A stretch of 11,405 bases of DNA from Hyphomicrobiales bacterium (GTDB lineage: Bacteria; Pseudomonadota; Alphaproteobacteria; Rhizobiales; Xanthobacteraceae). A model generated the notes under the pieces. It saw only the letters and a list, made by a program, of their open reading frames with translations, was not told where the DNA came from and did no database searches. The stretch is from assembly GCA_003133345.1 (NCBI GenBank), contig PKXB01000044.1, positions 652 through 12,056 of the forward strand, given 5' to 3'. Each line of letters starts with the position of its first letter. Position 1 is the first letter of the stretch. Of the stretch, positions 1 to 8,711 are shown one piece after another. The translations under genes were made by a program, and so were the position numbers.

Positions 1-1586
<1,586 letters not shown>

Positions 1587-1590
<4 letters not shown>

Positions 1591-2135
1591 AATCCTTCCT
1601 CGTCCGCGCGGCGTTCGTCGCGCTTTGCGGCCTAGTATTGACGGGCTGCGTCGATTCGTCAGGTCAGATCCTGACGGATGCGCAGCCGATATTGGGGCCA
1701 CGTCTCAATCTGCAGCTCTATTCGCTGCGCGAGGGCCATGCGCATGACCCGGAGCGGGCGAGTTTCGCCTGGGACGGCAAGCGCTATGTCCGTTCCGGCG
1801 GCGGCATGAAGGATGTCAGCAGTTTCAGGGTGCACCCGTTCGAGGCCGGCGACACCATCATCCAGTCGTCGCAGCTGCGCCACCCGCAGATCGCCGAATA
1901 CGCACTGATGCGCAAGCTGGCCGAAGGCGCCTACCAGGTCATCGCCATCGACGAAGACGACGCCGACGAGCCGACCCGCGCCGCCCAATGCAAGCATCCG
2001 GGCGGTGCGGCCTGCCGAATCGAGACGCGCGAGCAACTGTTCACGTTCGCGCGCGCCACGGCGGCGAAGCGGAAAACCGACGGCGGGCTCGCGATCCAGC
2101 TCGACGACGCGCGGCCGTCGAAGCACCGTCCCTAG
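1587..2135 (+). CDS. Small predicted lipoprotein between mutase and meaB
   Basis: I do not recognise a named family. The 182-residue product begins with a classic lipoprotein signal: a basic N-terminus (MKSFLVR), a hydrophobic stretch to residue 18 and a lipobox LTGC with the lipidated Cys at 21. The residues after Cys are V and D, so outer-membrane sorting is plausible but not certain. The mature part is polar, with '[14 protein letters not shown]' and '[22 protein letters not shown]' that look like folded beta-rich sequence. Two later Cys (CKHPGGAAC) could form a disulphide in the periplasm. The GTG start overlaps the mutase stop by four bases, implying translational coupling, and meaB starts 12 bases after its stop. 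Nothing in the sequence links it to cobalamin chemistry, so its position may be only operon hitch-hiking. Start choice is supported by the signal peptide, which needs this GTG. Confidence 0.8.
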
Positions 2136-2147
2136 CGGCGGAACCCG

Positions 2148-3134
2148 ATGCCTTCGCGCACCCTTAAAACAACCGACCTAGCCCGCGGCATAAAAGCGGG
2201 AGATCGCGCGACGCTGGCGCGCGCCATCACACTGATCGAGAGCAAGCGCGCCGATCACCGCAAATCCGCGCACCATCTGGTGCAGGAATTGCTGCCGCTC
2301 ACCGGCAAGGCGGTGCGGCTCGGCATCACCGGCGCGCCCGGCGCCGGCAAGTCGACCACCATCGACGTACTCGGCACCACGCTCACCGGGGCGGGCCACA
2401 AGGTCGCCGTGCTTGCGGTCGATCCGTCGTCGAGCCGCACCGGCGGCTCGATCCTCGGCGACAAGACGCGCATGGCGCGGCTCGCCAGCGACCCCAACGC
2501 CTTCGTGCGGCCCTCGCCCGCCTCCGGCACACTCGGCGGCGTCGCCGCCAAGACGCGCGAGACCATGCTGCTGTGCGAGGCCGCCGGCTATGACGTCGTG
2601 CTGGTGGAGACCGTCGGCATCGGCCAGTCGGAAACCGCGGTCGCCGACATGACCGATTTCTTCCTGGTGCTGATGCTGCCGGGCGCCGGCGACGAACTGC
2701 AGGGACTGAAGAAAGGCATCGTCGAGCTGGCCGACATGATCGCGGTCAACAAGGCCGACGGCGACAATATCGCGCGCGCCAAACTGGCGGCCGCCGAATA
2801 TCGCGCCGCGCTTAATATCCTGGCACCGCACTCGCCGACCTGGTCGCCGCCGGTCGTCACCTATTCGGCGCTCACCGGCAACGGCATCAGCGAACTGTGG
2901 AGCCAGGTGCAGGCGCACAAGAAACTGATGACCGCGTCGGGCGAGCTGGCTGCGCGCCGGCGCGAGCAGCAGGTGAAGTGGATGTGGAGCATGCTGGAGG
3001 AGCGGCTCACCGCGCGGCTGCGCAGCGATCCCGCCGTGCGTGGCAAGGTTCGGCAGGCGGAAGCCGCGGTCGCCGCCGGCAGGTTGGCGCCGACGCTGGC
3101 CGTGGAAGAGATCGCGCAATTGCTCGGGGTGTGA
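2148..3134 (+). CDS. meaB: Methylmalonyl-CoA mutase-associated GTPase MeaB
   Basis: This G3E-type P-loop GTPase chaperones methylmalonyl-CoA mutase: in studied homologues it gates adenosylcobalamin loading, protects the enzyme from inactivation and promotes exchange of damaged cofactor. The product has 328 residues, the usual length. It shows Walker A GAPGAGKST (62-70), the DPSSSRTGGSILGDKTRM signature (92-109), the ETVGIGQSE stretch (154-162) and the base-specificity motif NKAD (201-204). The segment PGAGDELQGLKKG (178-190) matches the region where the family's extra 'switch III' lies. The C-terminal helical region ends in EEIAQLLGV, as expected for the dimerisation arm. Older annotations call this family ArgK or LAO/AO transport ATPase, a misnomer. 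It sits just downstream of its client enzyme, separated only by the small lipoprotein gene. Its TGA shares one base with the ATG of the next gene. Confidence 0.96.
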   Translation: MPSRTLKTTDLARGIKAGDRATLARAITLIESKRADHRKSAHHLVQELLPLTGKAVRLGITGAPGAGKSTTIDVLGTTLTGAGHKVAVLAVDPSSSRTGGSILGDKTRMARLASDPNAFVRPSPASGTLGGVAAKTRETMLLCEAAGYDVVLVETVGIGQSETAVADMTDFFLVLMLPGAGDELQGLKKGIVELADMIAVNKADGDNIARAKLAAAEYRAALNILAPHSPTWSPPVVTYSALTGNGISELWSQVQAHKKLMTASGELAARRREQQVKWMWSMLEERLTARLRSDPAVRGKVRQAEAAVAAGRLAPTLAVEEIAQLLGV

Positions 3135-3757
3135 TGGCCGCCACCATCCTCGTCACCGGCTTCGGGCCATTTCCGGGCGCGCCGTTCAACCCGACCGGGC
3201 CGCTGGTCGAACGTTTGGCACGATTGCGGCGGCCATATTTGGCGAATGTTAAAATCGTCCCGCACATTTTCCCGACCGGCTACGCGGCGGTGGACCGCGA
3301 TCTGCCCAGGCTGCTCGCAAAGCACAAACCGGACGCGCTTTTGATGTTCGGTCTGGCGCCACGGGCGCGCGCCTTGCGCATCGAGACCCGCGCACGCAAT
3401 ACCGTGTCGCTATTGCCCGATGCGACCGCCGCCTCGCTCAGCCGCCACACCATCGCCGCCGGTGGCTCTGCGGCAATCGCCCTTCCGGCGCCTGTGCACC
3501 GATTACTCGCCGCTTTCCGAACAACGGGCGTGCCGGCCGCGCTGTCGCGCGATGCCGGGCGCTATCTGTGCAACTACCTGTGTTGGCGCGCCGCCGAGGC
3601 GGCGGGCAAAAAGGGCGGGCCGCGCCTTGCCGCCTTCGTACACGTGCCAAAGATCGCGCGCACCGCGCGGCGGCCGGGCAAGCGCCGCAAGCTCACACTT
3701 GGCGATCTGACGCGCGCCGGCGCCGCTGTGCTGGTCGCGGTCGCCTGCCACGTTTAG
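3134..3757 (+). CDS. pcp: Pyroglutamyl-peptidase I (peptidase family C15)
   Basis: This cytoplasmic cysteine peptidase removes N-terminal pyroglutamate from peptides. The chosen ATG at 3134 overlaps the meaB stop by one base and gives 207 residues, the normal size for C15. The frame stays open upstream to 2897, but that stretch is antisense-like Ala/Arg-rich sequence inside meaB, and the family's hallmark N-terminus (ILVTGFGPFPGAPFNPT, residues 5-21) follows this ATG directly. The catalytic triad appears intact: Glu84 in RIETRARN, Cys146 in DAGRYLCNYL and His170 in FVHVPKI. Spacing agrees with the E-C-H order of characterised enzymes. The product has no signal peptide. Tight packing behind meaB suggests co-transcription, but there is no obvious biochemical link to propionate metabolism, so it may serve general peptide turnover. 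Confidence 0.93.
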   Translation: MAATILVTGFGPFPGAPFNPTGPLVERLARLRRPYLANVKIVPHIFPTGYAAVDRDLPRLLAKHKPDALLMFGLAPRARALRIETRARNTVSLLPDATAASLSRHTIAAGGSAAIALPAPVHRLLAAFRTTGVPAALSRDAGRYLCNYLCWRAAEAAGKKGGPRLAAFVHVPKIARTARRPGKRRKLTLGDLTRAGAAVLVAVACHV

Positions 3758-3763
3758 GCCGGA

Positions 3764-4564
3764 ATGCATCCCTATCTGCACCGTATGCCGACCGCCCGCC
3801 CCTCCCGCCGAAAGCTCATCATGCTCGCGATTTTCGCCGTGTTTCTCATGCCACTCGTTGCCCGCGCCGCGCTCTACGCCGCCGGCAACGGCCCGCGCAG
3901 CTGGCGCGACGCCGACTGGTCGAGCACCGGCACGCTGCCGCCGGCGGCCGACGACAAGGCGGCGCGCGTGATCGTGTTCACCGGCACCGCCGGCGCCTGG
4001 AAAGGCATATTCGCGGTGCATAGCTGGGTCGTGCTCAAGCCCGCGGGCGCGCACGATTGGACGCGCTACGACGTGGTCGGCTGGGGCAACCCGGTGCGCA
4101 CCAACGGCTGGCCGCCGGACGGCCGCTGGTTCGGCAACACGCCGGTGGCGATCGCCGACATTTCCGGGCCCGACGCCGAGAAGCTGATCCCGCGCATCGA
4201 AGCCACGGTCAACGCCTACCGCTTCAACCACGCCGGCGACTACCGCATCTGGCCGGGGCCGAACAGCAACAGCTTTACCGCTGCGGTGCTGCGCGCGGTG
4301 CCCGAGCTGGGCGTCGCGCTGCCGCCCAATGCGGTCGGCCGCGATTTCCGCGCCGGCTTCTATGCCGGCCGCACCGACAGTGGCACCGGCGTCGAGCTCA
4401 ATCTCGCCGGTTTTGCTGCCGTGAAGCTCGGCTGGGTCGAGGGCGTCGAGGTCAATCTGCTCGGCTTGGTCGCCGGGCTCGATCTGCGTCATCCGGGCGT
4501 CAAGCTACCGGGATTTGGCCGCATCGGCGTCGAATCCCCGGTCGCTACCGCGCTCGCTAAATAA
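3764..4564 (+). CDS. Membrane-anchored DUF3750 family protein
   Basis: The 266-residue product matches my recollection of DUF3750, a proteobacterial family with no assigned function. A basic N-terminus is followed by one hydrophobic segment (about residues 18-40), either a membrane anchor or an uncleaved or cleaved signal. The rest, rich in Trp and Gly, should then lie in the periplasm. Conserved-looking blocks are VHSWVVLK (85-92), DVVGWGNPVRTNGWPPDGRW (103-122) and RIWPGPNSNSFTAAVLR (161-177). The H86 block followed by an N-S-N-S block is reminiscent of permuted NlpC/P60-like folds, but with Ser where the nucleophilic Cys would be; this is a guess. It starts six bases after the pcp stop. 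The start is uncertain: an in-frame ATG at 3785 gives a 259-residue protein with the same hydrophobic segment, and neither start has a good ribosome-binding site. Confidence 0.82.
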   Translation: MHPYLHRMPTARPSRRKLIMLAIFAVFLMPLVARAALYAAGNGPRSWRDADWSSTGTLPPAADDKAARVIVFTGTAGAWKGIFAVHSWVVLKPAGAHDWTRYDVVGWGNPVRTNGWPPDGRWFGNTPVAIADISGPDAEKLIPRIEATVNAYRFNHAGDYRIWPGPNSNSFTAAVLRAVPELGVALPPNAVGRDFRAGFYAGRTDSGTGVELNLAGFAAVKLGWVEGVEVNLLGLVAGLDLRHPGVKLPGFGRIGVESPVATALAK

Positions 4565-4623
4565 GCTCACGCCAATTTGGGGTGACGCGGGCGCAGCACC
4601 CGTGGCAAGTTGGCAAGGCTGAC

Positions 4624-4628
4624 GAGGA
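4624..4628 (+). promoter_or_regulatory. Ribosome-binding site fixing the radical SAM gene start
   Basis: GAGGA lies five bases before the ATG at 4634. This supports that ATG over the in-frame TTG at 4610, which has no comparable Shine-Dalgarno sequence and would only add eight residues outside the family's conserved N-terminus. Confidence 0.6.
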
Positions 4629-4633
4629 TTCCC

Positions 4634-5605
4634 ATGCGCGACACGCGGCCGCTGCTCGACCAGGTGCCCTTCCCGGCGATCCGCCGCGGCAAGCTCGACA
4701 CTTTGCAGGTCAATGTCGGCTATCGCTGCAACCAGTCCTGCTTCCATTGCCACGTCAATGCCGGGCCGAACCGCACGGAAGAGATGTCGGCGCAAGTCGC
4801 CGACCGAGTGCTCGATTTCGTCGAGCGCCGGCACATCGCTACCCTCGACATCACCGGCGGCGCGCCCGAGCTCAACGCGAATTTCCGCCGCATGGTTAGG
4901 GACGCGCGCAAGCTGGGCGCCAAGGTGATGGACCGCTGCAACCTCACCATCATGGAGCAGCCGGGCCAGGAGGACCTCGCCGAATTCCTGTGCGCGCATC
5001 AGGTGGAGGTGGTGGCTTCGATGCCCTGCTATCTGCAGGACAATGTCGAGCGTCAGCGCGGCAAGGGTGTGTTCGACGGCTCGCTCCGCGGATTGAAGAA
5101 GCTTAACGCGCTCGGCTTCGGCCGCGATCCACAGCTAACGCTCAACCTCGTCTACAATCCGCAAGGGCCGGCGCTGCCGCCGCCGCAGGCCGCGCTCGAA
5201 GCCGACTACAAGCGCGTTCTCGGCCAACGATACGGCATCGTGTTCAACAGACTGTTCGTGCTCGCCAACATGCCGATCCAGCGCTTCGGCACCATGCTGA
5301 TCAACAAAGGCGAGTTCGACGGCTATCTGCAACTGCTGCAGGACGCCCATCTCGACGCCAATCTCGACGGCGTGATGTGCCGCAACCTGATCTCGGTCGA
5401 TTGGCGCGGCTTCGTCTACGACTGCGATTTCAACCAGATGCTCGATCTGCCGCTGACGCGGGGTGCGCGCAGCCGCGTGCATCTTTCCGACCTGCTCGAC
5501 GACGACATCAAGGGTAACCCGATCCGCGTTGCCGGCCATTGCTATGGCTGCACCGCCGGCCAGGGATCGAGCTGCGGCGGCGCGCTGAAAGAGGCGGCGG
5601 AATGA
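4634..5605 (+). CDS. arsS: ArsS-type radical SAM/Cys-rich enzyme (arsenosugar biosynthesis)
   Basis: The product (323 residues) is a radical SAM enzyme with a Cys-rich C-terminal domain, the layout of ArsS (TIGR04167-like; C-terminal DUF3641). Characterised ArsS uses SAM to place a 5'-deoxyadenosyl group on dimethylarsenite, giving the nucleoside precursor of arsenosugars. The CxxxCxxC cluster motif is CNQSCFHC (32-39), and GGAPE (75-79) is the SAM-contacting GGE-like motif. The second half has Cys in VMCRN and YDCDFNQ. The tail has CYGCTAGQGSSCGGAL, with Cys303, 306 and 314, likely ligands for an auxiliary cluster. Some relatives are said to use selenocysteine in this tail; here codon 314 (5573-5575) is TGC. 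The gene is 69 bases after the DUF3750 gene, and its TGA overlaps the next ATG (ATGA). Fold and family are secure. The arsenic substrate is inferred, since no arsM is visible. Confidence 0.9.
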   Translation: MRDTRPLLDQVPFPAIRRGKLDTLQVNVGYRCNQSCFHCHVNAGPNRTEEMSAQVADRVLDFVERRHIATLDITGGAPELNANFRRMVRDARKLGAKVMDRCNLTIMEQPGQEDLAEFLCAHQVEVVASMPCYLQDNVERQRGKGVFDGSLRGLKKLNALGFGRDPQLTLNLVYNPQGPALPPPQAALEADYKRVLGQRYGIVFNRLFVLANMPIQRFGTMLINKGEFDGYLQLLQDAHLDANLDGVMCRNLISVDWRGFVYDCDFNQMLDLPLTRGARSRVHLSDLLDDDIKGNPIRVAGHCYGCTAGQGSSCGGALKEAAE

Positions 5606-6288
5606 TGGAACTCTCCATCGTCATGCCGGTATTCGACGAGGCCGCGGAGATCGAGGCCGCGCTCTCGGCGCTGGCGCCCTATCGCCGACGCGGTGTCGAA
5701 GTCATCGTGGTCGATGGCGGCAGCAGCGACGGCACGCCCGAACTCGCGCGTCCGCTCGCCGATCGCGTGATCGCGGCGCAACGCGGCCGCGCCGAGCAGA
5801 TGAATGCCGGTGCCGCGGCGGCAACGGGCGACGTGCTGCTGTTCCTGCACGCCGACACGCGGTTACCTGAGAACGCCGACCGCCTGGTGCTCGATGGCAT
5901 GGCCCGATCGGGACGCGGATGGGGCCGTTTCGACGTGCGAATCGACGGTGGCGGCCTGCTGGGCGTCGTCGCCATCACGATGAACGCACGCTCGCGTTTG
6001 ACCGGCATCGCCACCGGCGACCAGGCCTTGTTCGTCACGCGCGCGGCATTCGACAGTGTGGGCGGCTTTCCGCCGATCGCACTGATGGAAGACGTGGCGC
6101 TGTCGGCGCGGCTCAAGCGCATCGGCCGCCCTTGCGCTTTACGCGCGCGCGTCACCACTTCGGCGCGGCGCTGGCGCCGACACGGAACGCTGCGCACCGT
6201 GCTGTTGATGTGGAGGTTGCGGCTGGCTTATTTCCTCGGCGCCGACCCGGCGAAGCTGGCGCGGGCTTACGGCTATGCTGAGCGCTAG
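5602..6288 (+). CDS. GT2-like glycosyltransferase, rSAM/selenodomain-associated transferase 2 (TIGR04283 type)
   Basis: This family-2-type nucleotide-sugar transferase of 228 residues is short and lacks membrane helices. Motifs run in the expected order. SIVMPVFDEAAEIEAAL opens the Rossmann-like half, and VDGGSSDGT binds the nucleotide. GRAEQMNAGAAAATGDVLLFLHADTRLP carries the HAD form of the DxD metal site. GDQALFVTRAAFDSVGGFPPIALMEDVALSARLKR holds the acceptor region and the ED pair of the presumed catalytic base. The ATG overlaps the arsS stop as ATGA; a second ATG at 5605 is an alternative. Family members occur beside ArsS-like radical SAM genes and the DUF2064 transferase that follows here, so it probably glycosylates, or tailors the sugar of, the radical SAM product. 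Donor and acceptor cannot be read from sequence. Confidence 0.9.
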   Translation: MMELSIVMPVFDEAAEIEAALSALAPYRRRGVEVIVVDGGSSDGTPELARPLADRVIAAQRGRAEQMNAGAAAATGDVLLFLHADTRLPENADRLVLDGMARSGRGWGRFDVRIDGGGLLGVVAITMNARSRLTGIATGDQALFVTRAAFDSVGGFPPIALMEDVALSARLKRIGRPCALRARVTTSARRWRRHGTLRTVLLMWRLRLAYFLGADPAKLARAYGYAER

Positions 6289-6895
6289 TCCCGTCGCTAT
6301 CGCCATCCTGGCGAAGGCGCCGGTTCCGGGCCTGACCAAGACCCGTCTGATCCCGTCGATCGGCGCGCATGCGGCGGCCATCTTGCAGGAACGCTTGACC
6401 GAGCGAGCGGTCGCGACCGCGCTTGCCGCCGCCGTCGGCCCGGTGACACTATGGTGCGCGCCCGATCCGGGCCATTCCTCGTTTCGCGAACTGGTCACGC
6501 GCCACGCGGTGACGCTGAAGCGGCAGCCGGCCGGCGATCTCGGCACCCGCATGCTCGCCGCCATGGCCGCCAGCGGCCGCCCCACAATAGTGATTGGCAC
6601 CGATTGTCCCGCATTCACCCCCGAGCATTTGCGCGCGGCGGCGCATGCGCTGCGGGACGCCGACGTGGTGCTGATCCCGGCCGAGGACGGCGGCTATGTG
6701 CTGATCGGTGCGCGCGGTGCGCATCCGCAGCTATTTTCCGGCATCGCCTGGGGCACGCCGACAGTTCTGACCGAGACGCGAGCGCGCATTGCCGCGCTCG
6801 GCCTTAAGTCGATCGAACTTCCCGCCCTGTGGGATATCGATACTGAAGCCGACCTTGCGCGATTTGAAGTGATGTTTCCGGAGATGGCGCTTTAG
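6275..6895 (+). CDS. DUF2064 / CofC-like transferase, rSAM/selenodomain-associated transferase 1 (TIGR04282 type)
   Basis: The 206-residue product belongs to the nucleotidyl/glycosyl-transferase-A fold group related to CofC and MobA. It shows AILAKAPVPGLTKTRLIPSIG (9-29), where the KTRL signature typically contacts the nucleotide triphosphate. TIVIGTDCPAFTPEHL carries the metal-binding Asp, and DADVVLIPAEDGGYVLIGAR is the family's hallmark. WGTPTVLTET and LWDIDTEADLARF close the domain as in CofC-like proteins. The start overlaps the preceding transferase by 14 bases, so the two are almost certainly co-translated; elsewhere I believe the pair can occur fused. A likely job is nucleotide activation or transfer of a sugar phosphate for the ArsS pathway. 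Its TAG abuts the stop codon of the convergent permease gene with no intervening base. Confidence 0.88.
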   Translation: MLSASPVAIAILAKAPVPGLTKTRLIPSIGAHAAAILQERLTERAVATALAAAVGPVTLWCAPDPGHSSFRELVTRHAVTLKRQPAGDLGTRMLAAMAASGRPTIVIGTDCPAFTPEHLRAAAHALRDADVVLIPAEDGGYVLIGARGAHPQLFSGIAWGTPTVLTETRARIAALGLKSIELPALWDIDTEADLARFEVMFPEMAL

Positions 6896-7741
6896 TTACT
6901 GCAACCGGATCAGCACCAATCCGCACACGATCAGCAGAGCCGCGGCGATACGCACCGCGCGTAGCGGCTCCTTGAGCACGACCACGGCGATAACAGCGCC
7001 GAACAGCACGCTGGTCTCGCGCAGCGTGGCGACGATGGCGATCGGCGCCAAGGTCATGGCCCAGATTGCGATGCCGTAGGACAAAACCTGTAACGCGCCG
7101 CCGGCAAAGCCGCGCCGCCAATAGGTCCGCATGGCCGGGATCACATCGCGGCCGTCGCGAAGCAGCGCGTAAGGCACCATCACAAAAGCAATGCCGACGA
7201 ACAGCCAGAGCGAATAGGCGTTCGGGTTGGCGGATAATCTCGCGCCGATGCCGTCCACCACCGAATAGGCGCAGATGGTCAGCGCCGTGATCAGCGCAAA
7301 GCCGACGGCGCGGCGGTCGATCCTGGTGAGCTCGCGCCCGCCGCGCGCCGACAGTAGAAACACGCCGGCGACCAGCACGACGATACCGGCCCAGCCGATG
7401 AGGCTCAATTTCTCGCCGACGAAGAACGTGGCCGCCGTCGCGGTCATTAGCGGCGCCGAGCCGCGCGCGATCGGATAAACCTGGCCGAGGTCGCCGCTGC
7501 GATAGGCCTCGATCAGCGCGGCGAAATAGAACAGGTGGATGACCACCGAAGCGATCAGCCACGGCCAAGCGTCCCACGCTGGCATGCCGGTGAGCGGCAG
7601 GAACACAAGCGCTACCGCGCCGGAGCCGATCGAAATCAGCATCGTGGTCGAGAGCGGGTCGAGCCCGACCTTGATCAGCGCGTTCCAGCCGGCATGGCAG
7701 AGGGCGGCGAACAGCACGCTAAGGAAGACGAGGTTTTCCAC
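6896..7741 (-). CDS. EamA/DMT-family permease
   Basis: This is a predicted inner-membrane drug/metabolite transporter of about 281 residues with two EamA repeats and around ten hydrophobic helices. The first repeat holds LFAALCHAGWNALIK near the N-terminus and ends near GWAGIVVLVAGVFLLSA. The second runs through VGIAFVMVPYALL and VLSYGIAIWAMTLAPIAIVATLRETSVLFGAVIAVVVLKEP to LLIVCGLVLIRLQ. Substrate is unknown: the superfamily includes amino-acid, nucleotide-sugar and metabolite exporters. The frame is open to 7789, but its first 16 residues are low-complexity and lie inside the upstream oxidoreductase gene. I therefore use the GTG at 7741, one base past that gene's TGA, which implies translational coupling. 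No strong Shine-Dalgarno supports either start. The 3' end meets the plus-strand transferase gene directly. Confidence 0.87.
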   Translation of the reverse strand: MENLVFLSVLFAALCHAGWNALIKVGLDPLSTTMLISIGSGAVALVFLPLTGMPAWDAWPWLIASVVIHLFYFAALIEAYRSGDLGQVYPIARGSAPLMTATAATFFVGEKLSLIGWAGIVVLVAGVFLLSARGGRELTRIDRRAVGFALITALTICAYSVVDGIGARLSANPNAYSLWLFVGIAFVMVPYALLRDGRDVIPAMRTYWRRGFAGGALQVLSYGIAIWAMTLAPIAIVATLRETSVLFGAVIAVVVLKEPLRAVRIAAALLIVCGLVLIRLQ

Positions 7742-7742
7742 C

Positions 7743-8672
7743 TCAGCCGCGGGCGGCGGGCGCCCACAGCTTGGGGCCGGCGCGCGCATATTGCACCGGC
7801 CGCGCCACCTCGGCGCCGAGCGCCTTGGCCGCGTGCCAGCCCCAATGCGGATCGTCGAGGAAGCAGCGCGCCATCGACACCATATCGGCCTCGCCCTCCG
7901 CGATGATCGCCTCGGCGTGTTCGGGCTTGACGATGAGGCCGACTGTGCGCGTGGGAATGCCGGCTTCCTTCTTCACGCGCGCGGCGATCGGCACGTTGTA
8001 GCCGGGCTCGCTCGGGTTGCGGATATCGGCGGCGACGCCGCCGGACGAGATGCAGATGAAGTCGAGCCCTTCGCCTTTAAGCGCCTTGGAAATCGCCACC
8101 GCGTCGTCGGCGGTCAGCCCGCCCTCGCGCCAGTCGCTGCCGGTGATGCGCGCGCCAAGCGGCAGGCCGCTCGGCACCACCGCGCGCACCGCGCGCGCGA
8201 TCGAAAGCGGAAAGCGCAAGCGGTTCTCGAACGAGCCGCCATATTGGTCGGTGCGCTTGTTGGAGATCGGCGACATGAAGCCGTGCGCCAGATAGCCGTG
8301 CGCCATGTGCAGTTCGATCTCGTCGAAGCCGATGCGCAAGCACCGCTGCGCGGCGGTAACAAATGCCGCGCGCACGCGTTCCATGTCCGCTTCGGTCACT
8401 TCGCGTGGCGTGTGCCAGCCCTCGCCGAACGGGATTGGCGAAGCGGCGATGGTCGGCCACGGATCGGCGTCCGGTTTAAGCGCGCCGCCGCCCTCCCACG
8501 GCTTTTGCGCCGAGCCCTTGCGGCCGGAATTCGCCAGCATGCCGAGATGCATCAGGTGCCAGTCGTTGGCGCAGCCGTCGTCGCCCGAGTACTGGCACAT
8601 GGGCGAGACCACGATGCGGTTGGCAAGCTCGAGGCCGGCCAGCTTGTAAGGAGAGAAAAGAGCGCTGCTCAT
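7743..8672 (-). pseudogene. Old Yellow Enzyme (YqjM/XenA-like) homologue with an internal in-frame deletion
   Basis: Old Yellow Enzymes are FMN/NAD(P)H ene-reductases. This 309-residue frame keeps most hallmarks of the thermophilic-like class: SPMCQY with Cys26 and Tyr28, ELHMAHGY with the substrate-binding pair His122/His125, SNKRTDQYGGSFENR, GARITGSDW and the C-terminal PVQYARA. Between residues 49 and 51 (junction about 8520-8525) the sequence jumps from HLGMLANSG straight to RKGSAQ. In relatives that gap is about 50-57 residues carrying the VVEATAV and IQLAHAG strands, including the FMN-contacting Ala60 and Gln102 of YqjM. Full-length relatives have about 340-370 residues, so the shortfall fits one clean in-frame loss. 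It is probably inactive or altered, or else an assembly error; I label it a probable pseudogene on that basis. It lies 39 bases after the cytochrome c gene and is coupled to the permease gene. Confidence 0.75.
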
Positions 8673-8711
8673 GGGATGGGGATACTCGACTGTGGCAGCG
8701 CCGGTGAAGGC

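Noticed and set aside
2178..3119. A long minus-strand open frame opposite meaB
   Set aside because: It is a mirror of the MeaB codons, with His/Arg/Gly-rich low-complexity translation and no independent motifs or start signals.
2897..3133. N-terminal extension of the pyroglutamyl-peptidase frame
   Set aside because: It overlaps the conserved C-terminus of MeaB and precedes the family's typical N-terminus; the ATG at 3134 gives the normal length.
3503..4492. A 329-codon minus-strand frame opposite pcp and the DUF3750 gene
   Set aside because: It spans the ends of two well-supported plus-strand genes and has shadow-type composition.
4565..4633. Possible terminator or promoter between the DUF3750 and arsS genes
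   Set aside because: Only a four-pair CGGG/CCCG stem without a T-run and no convincing -35/-10 pair could be seen.
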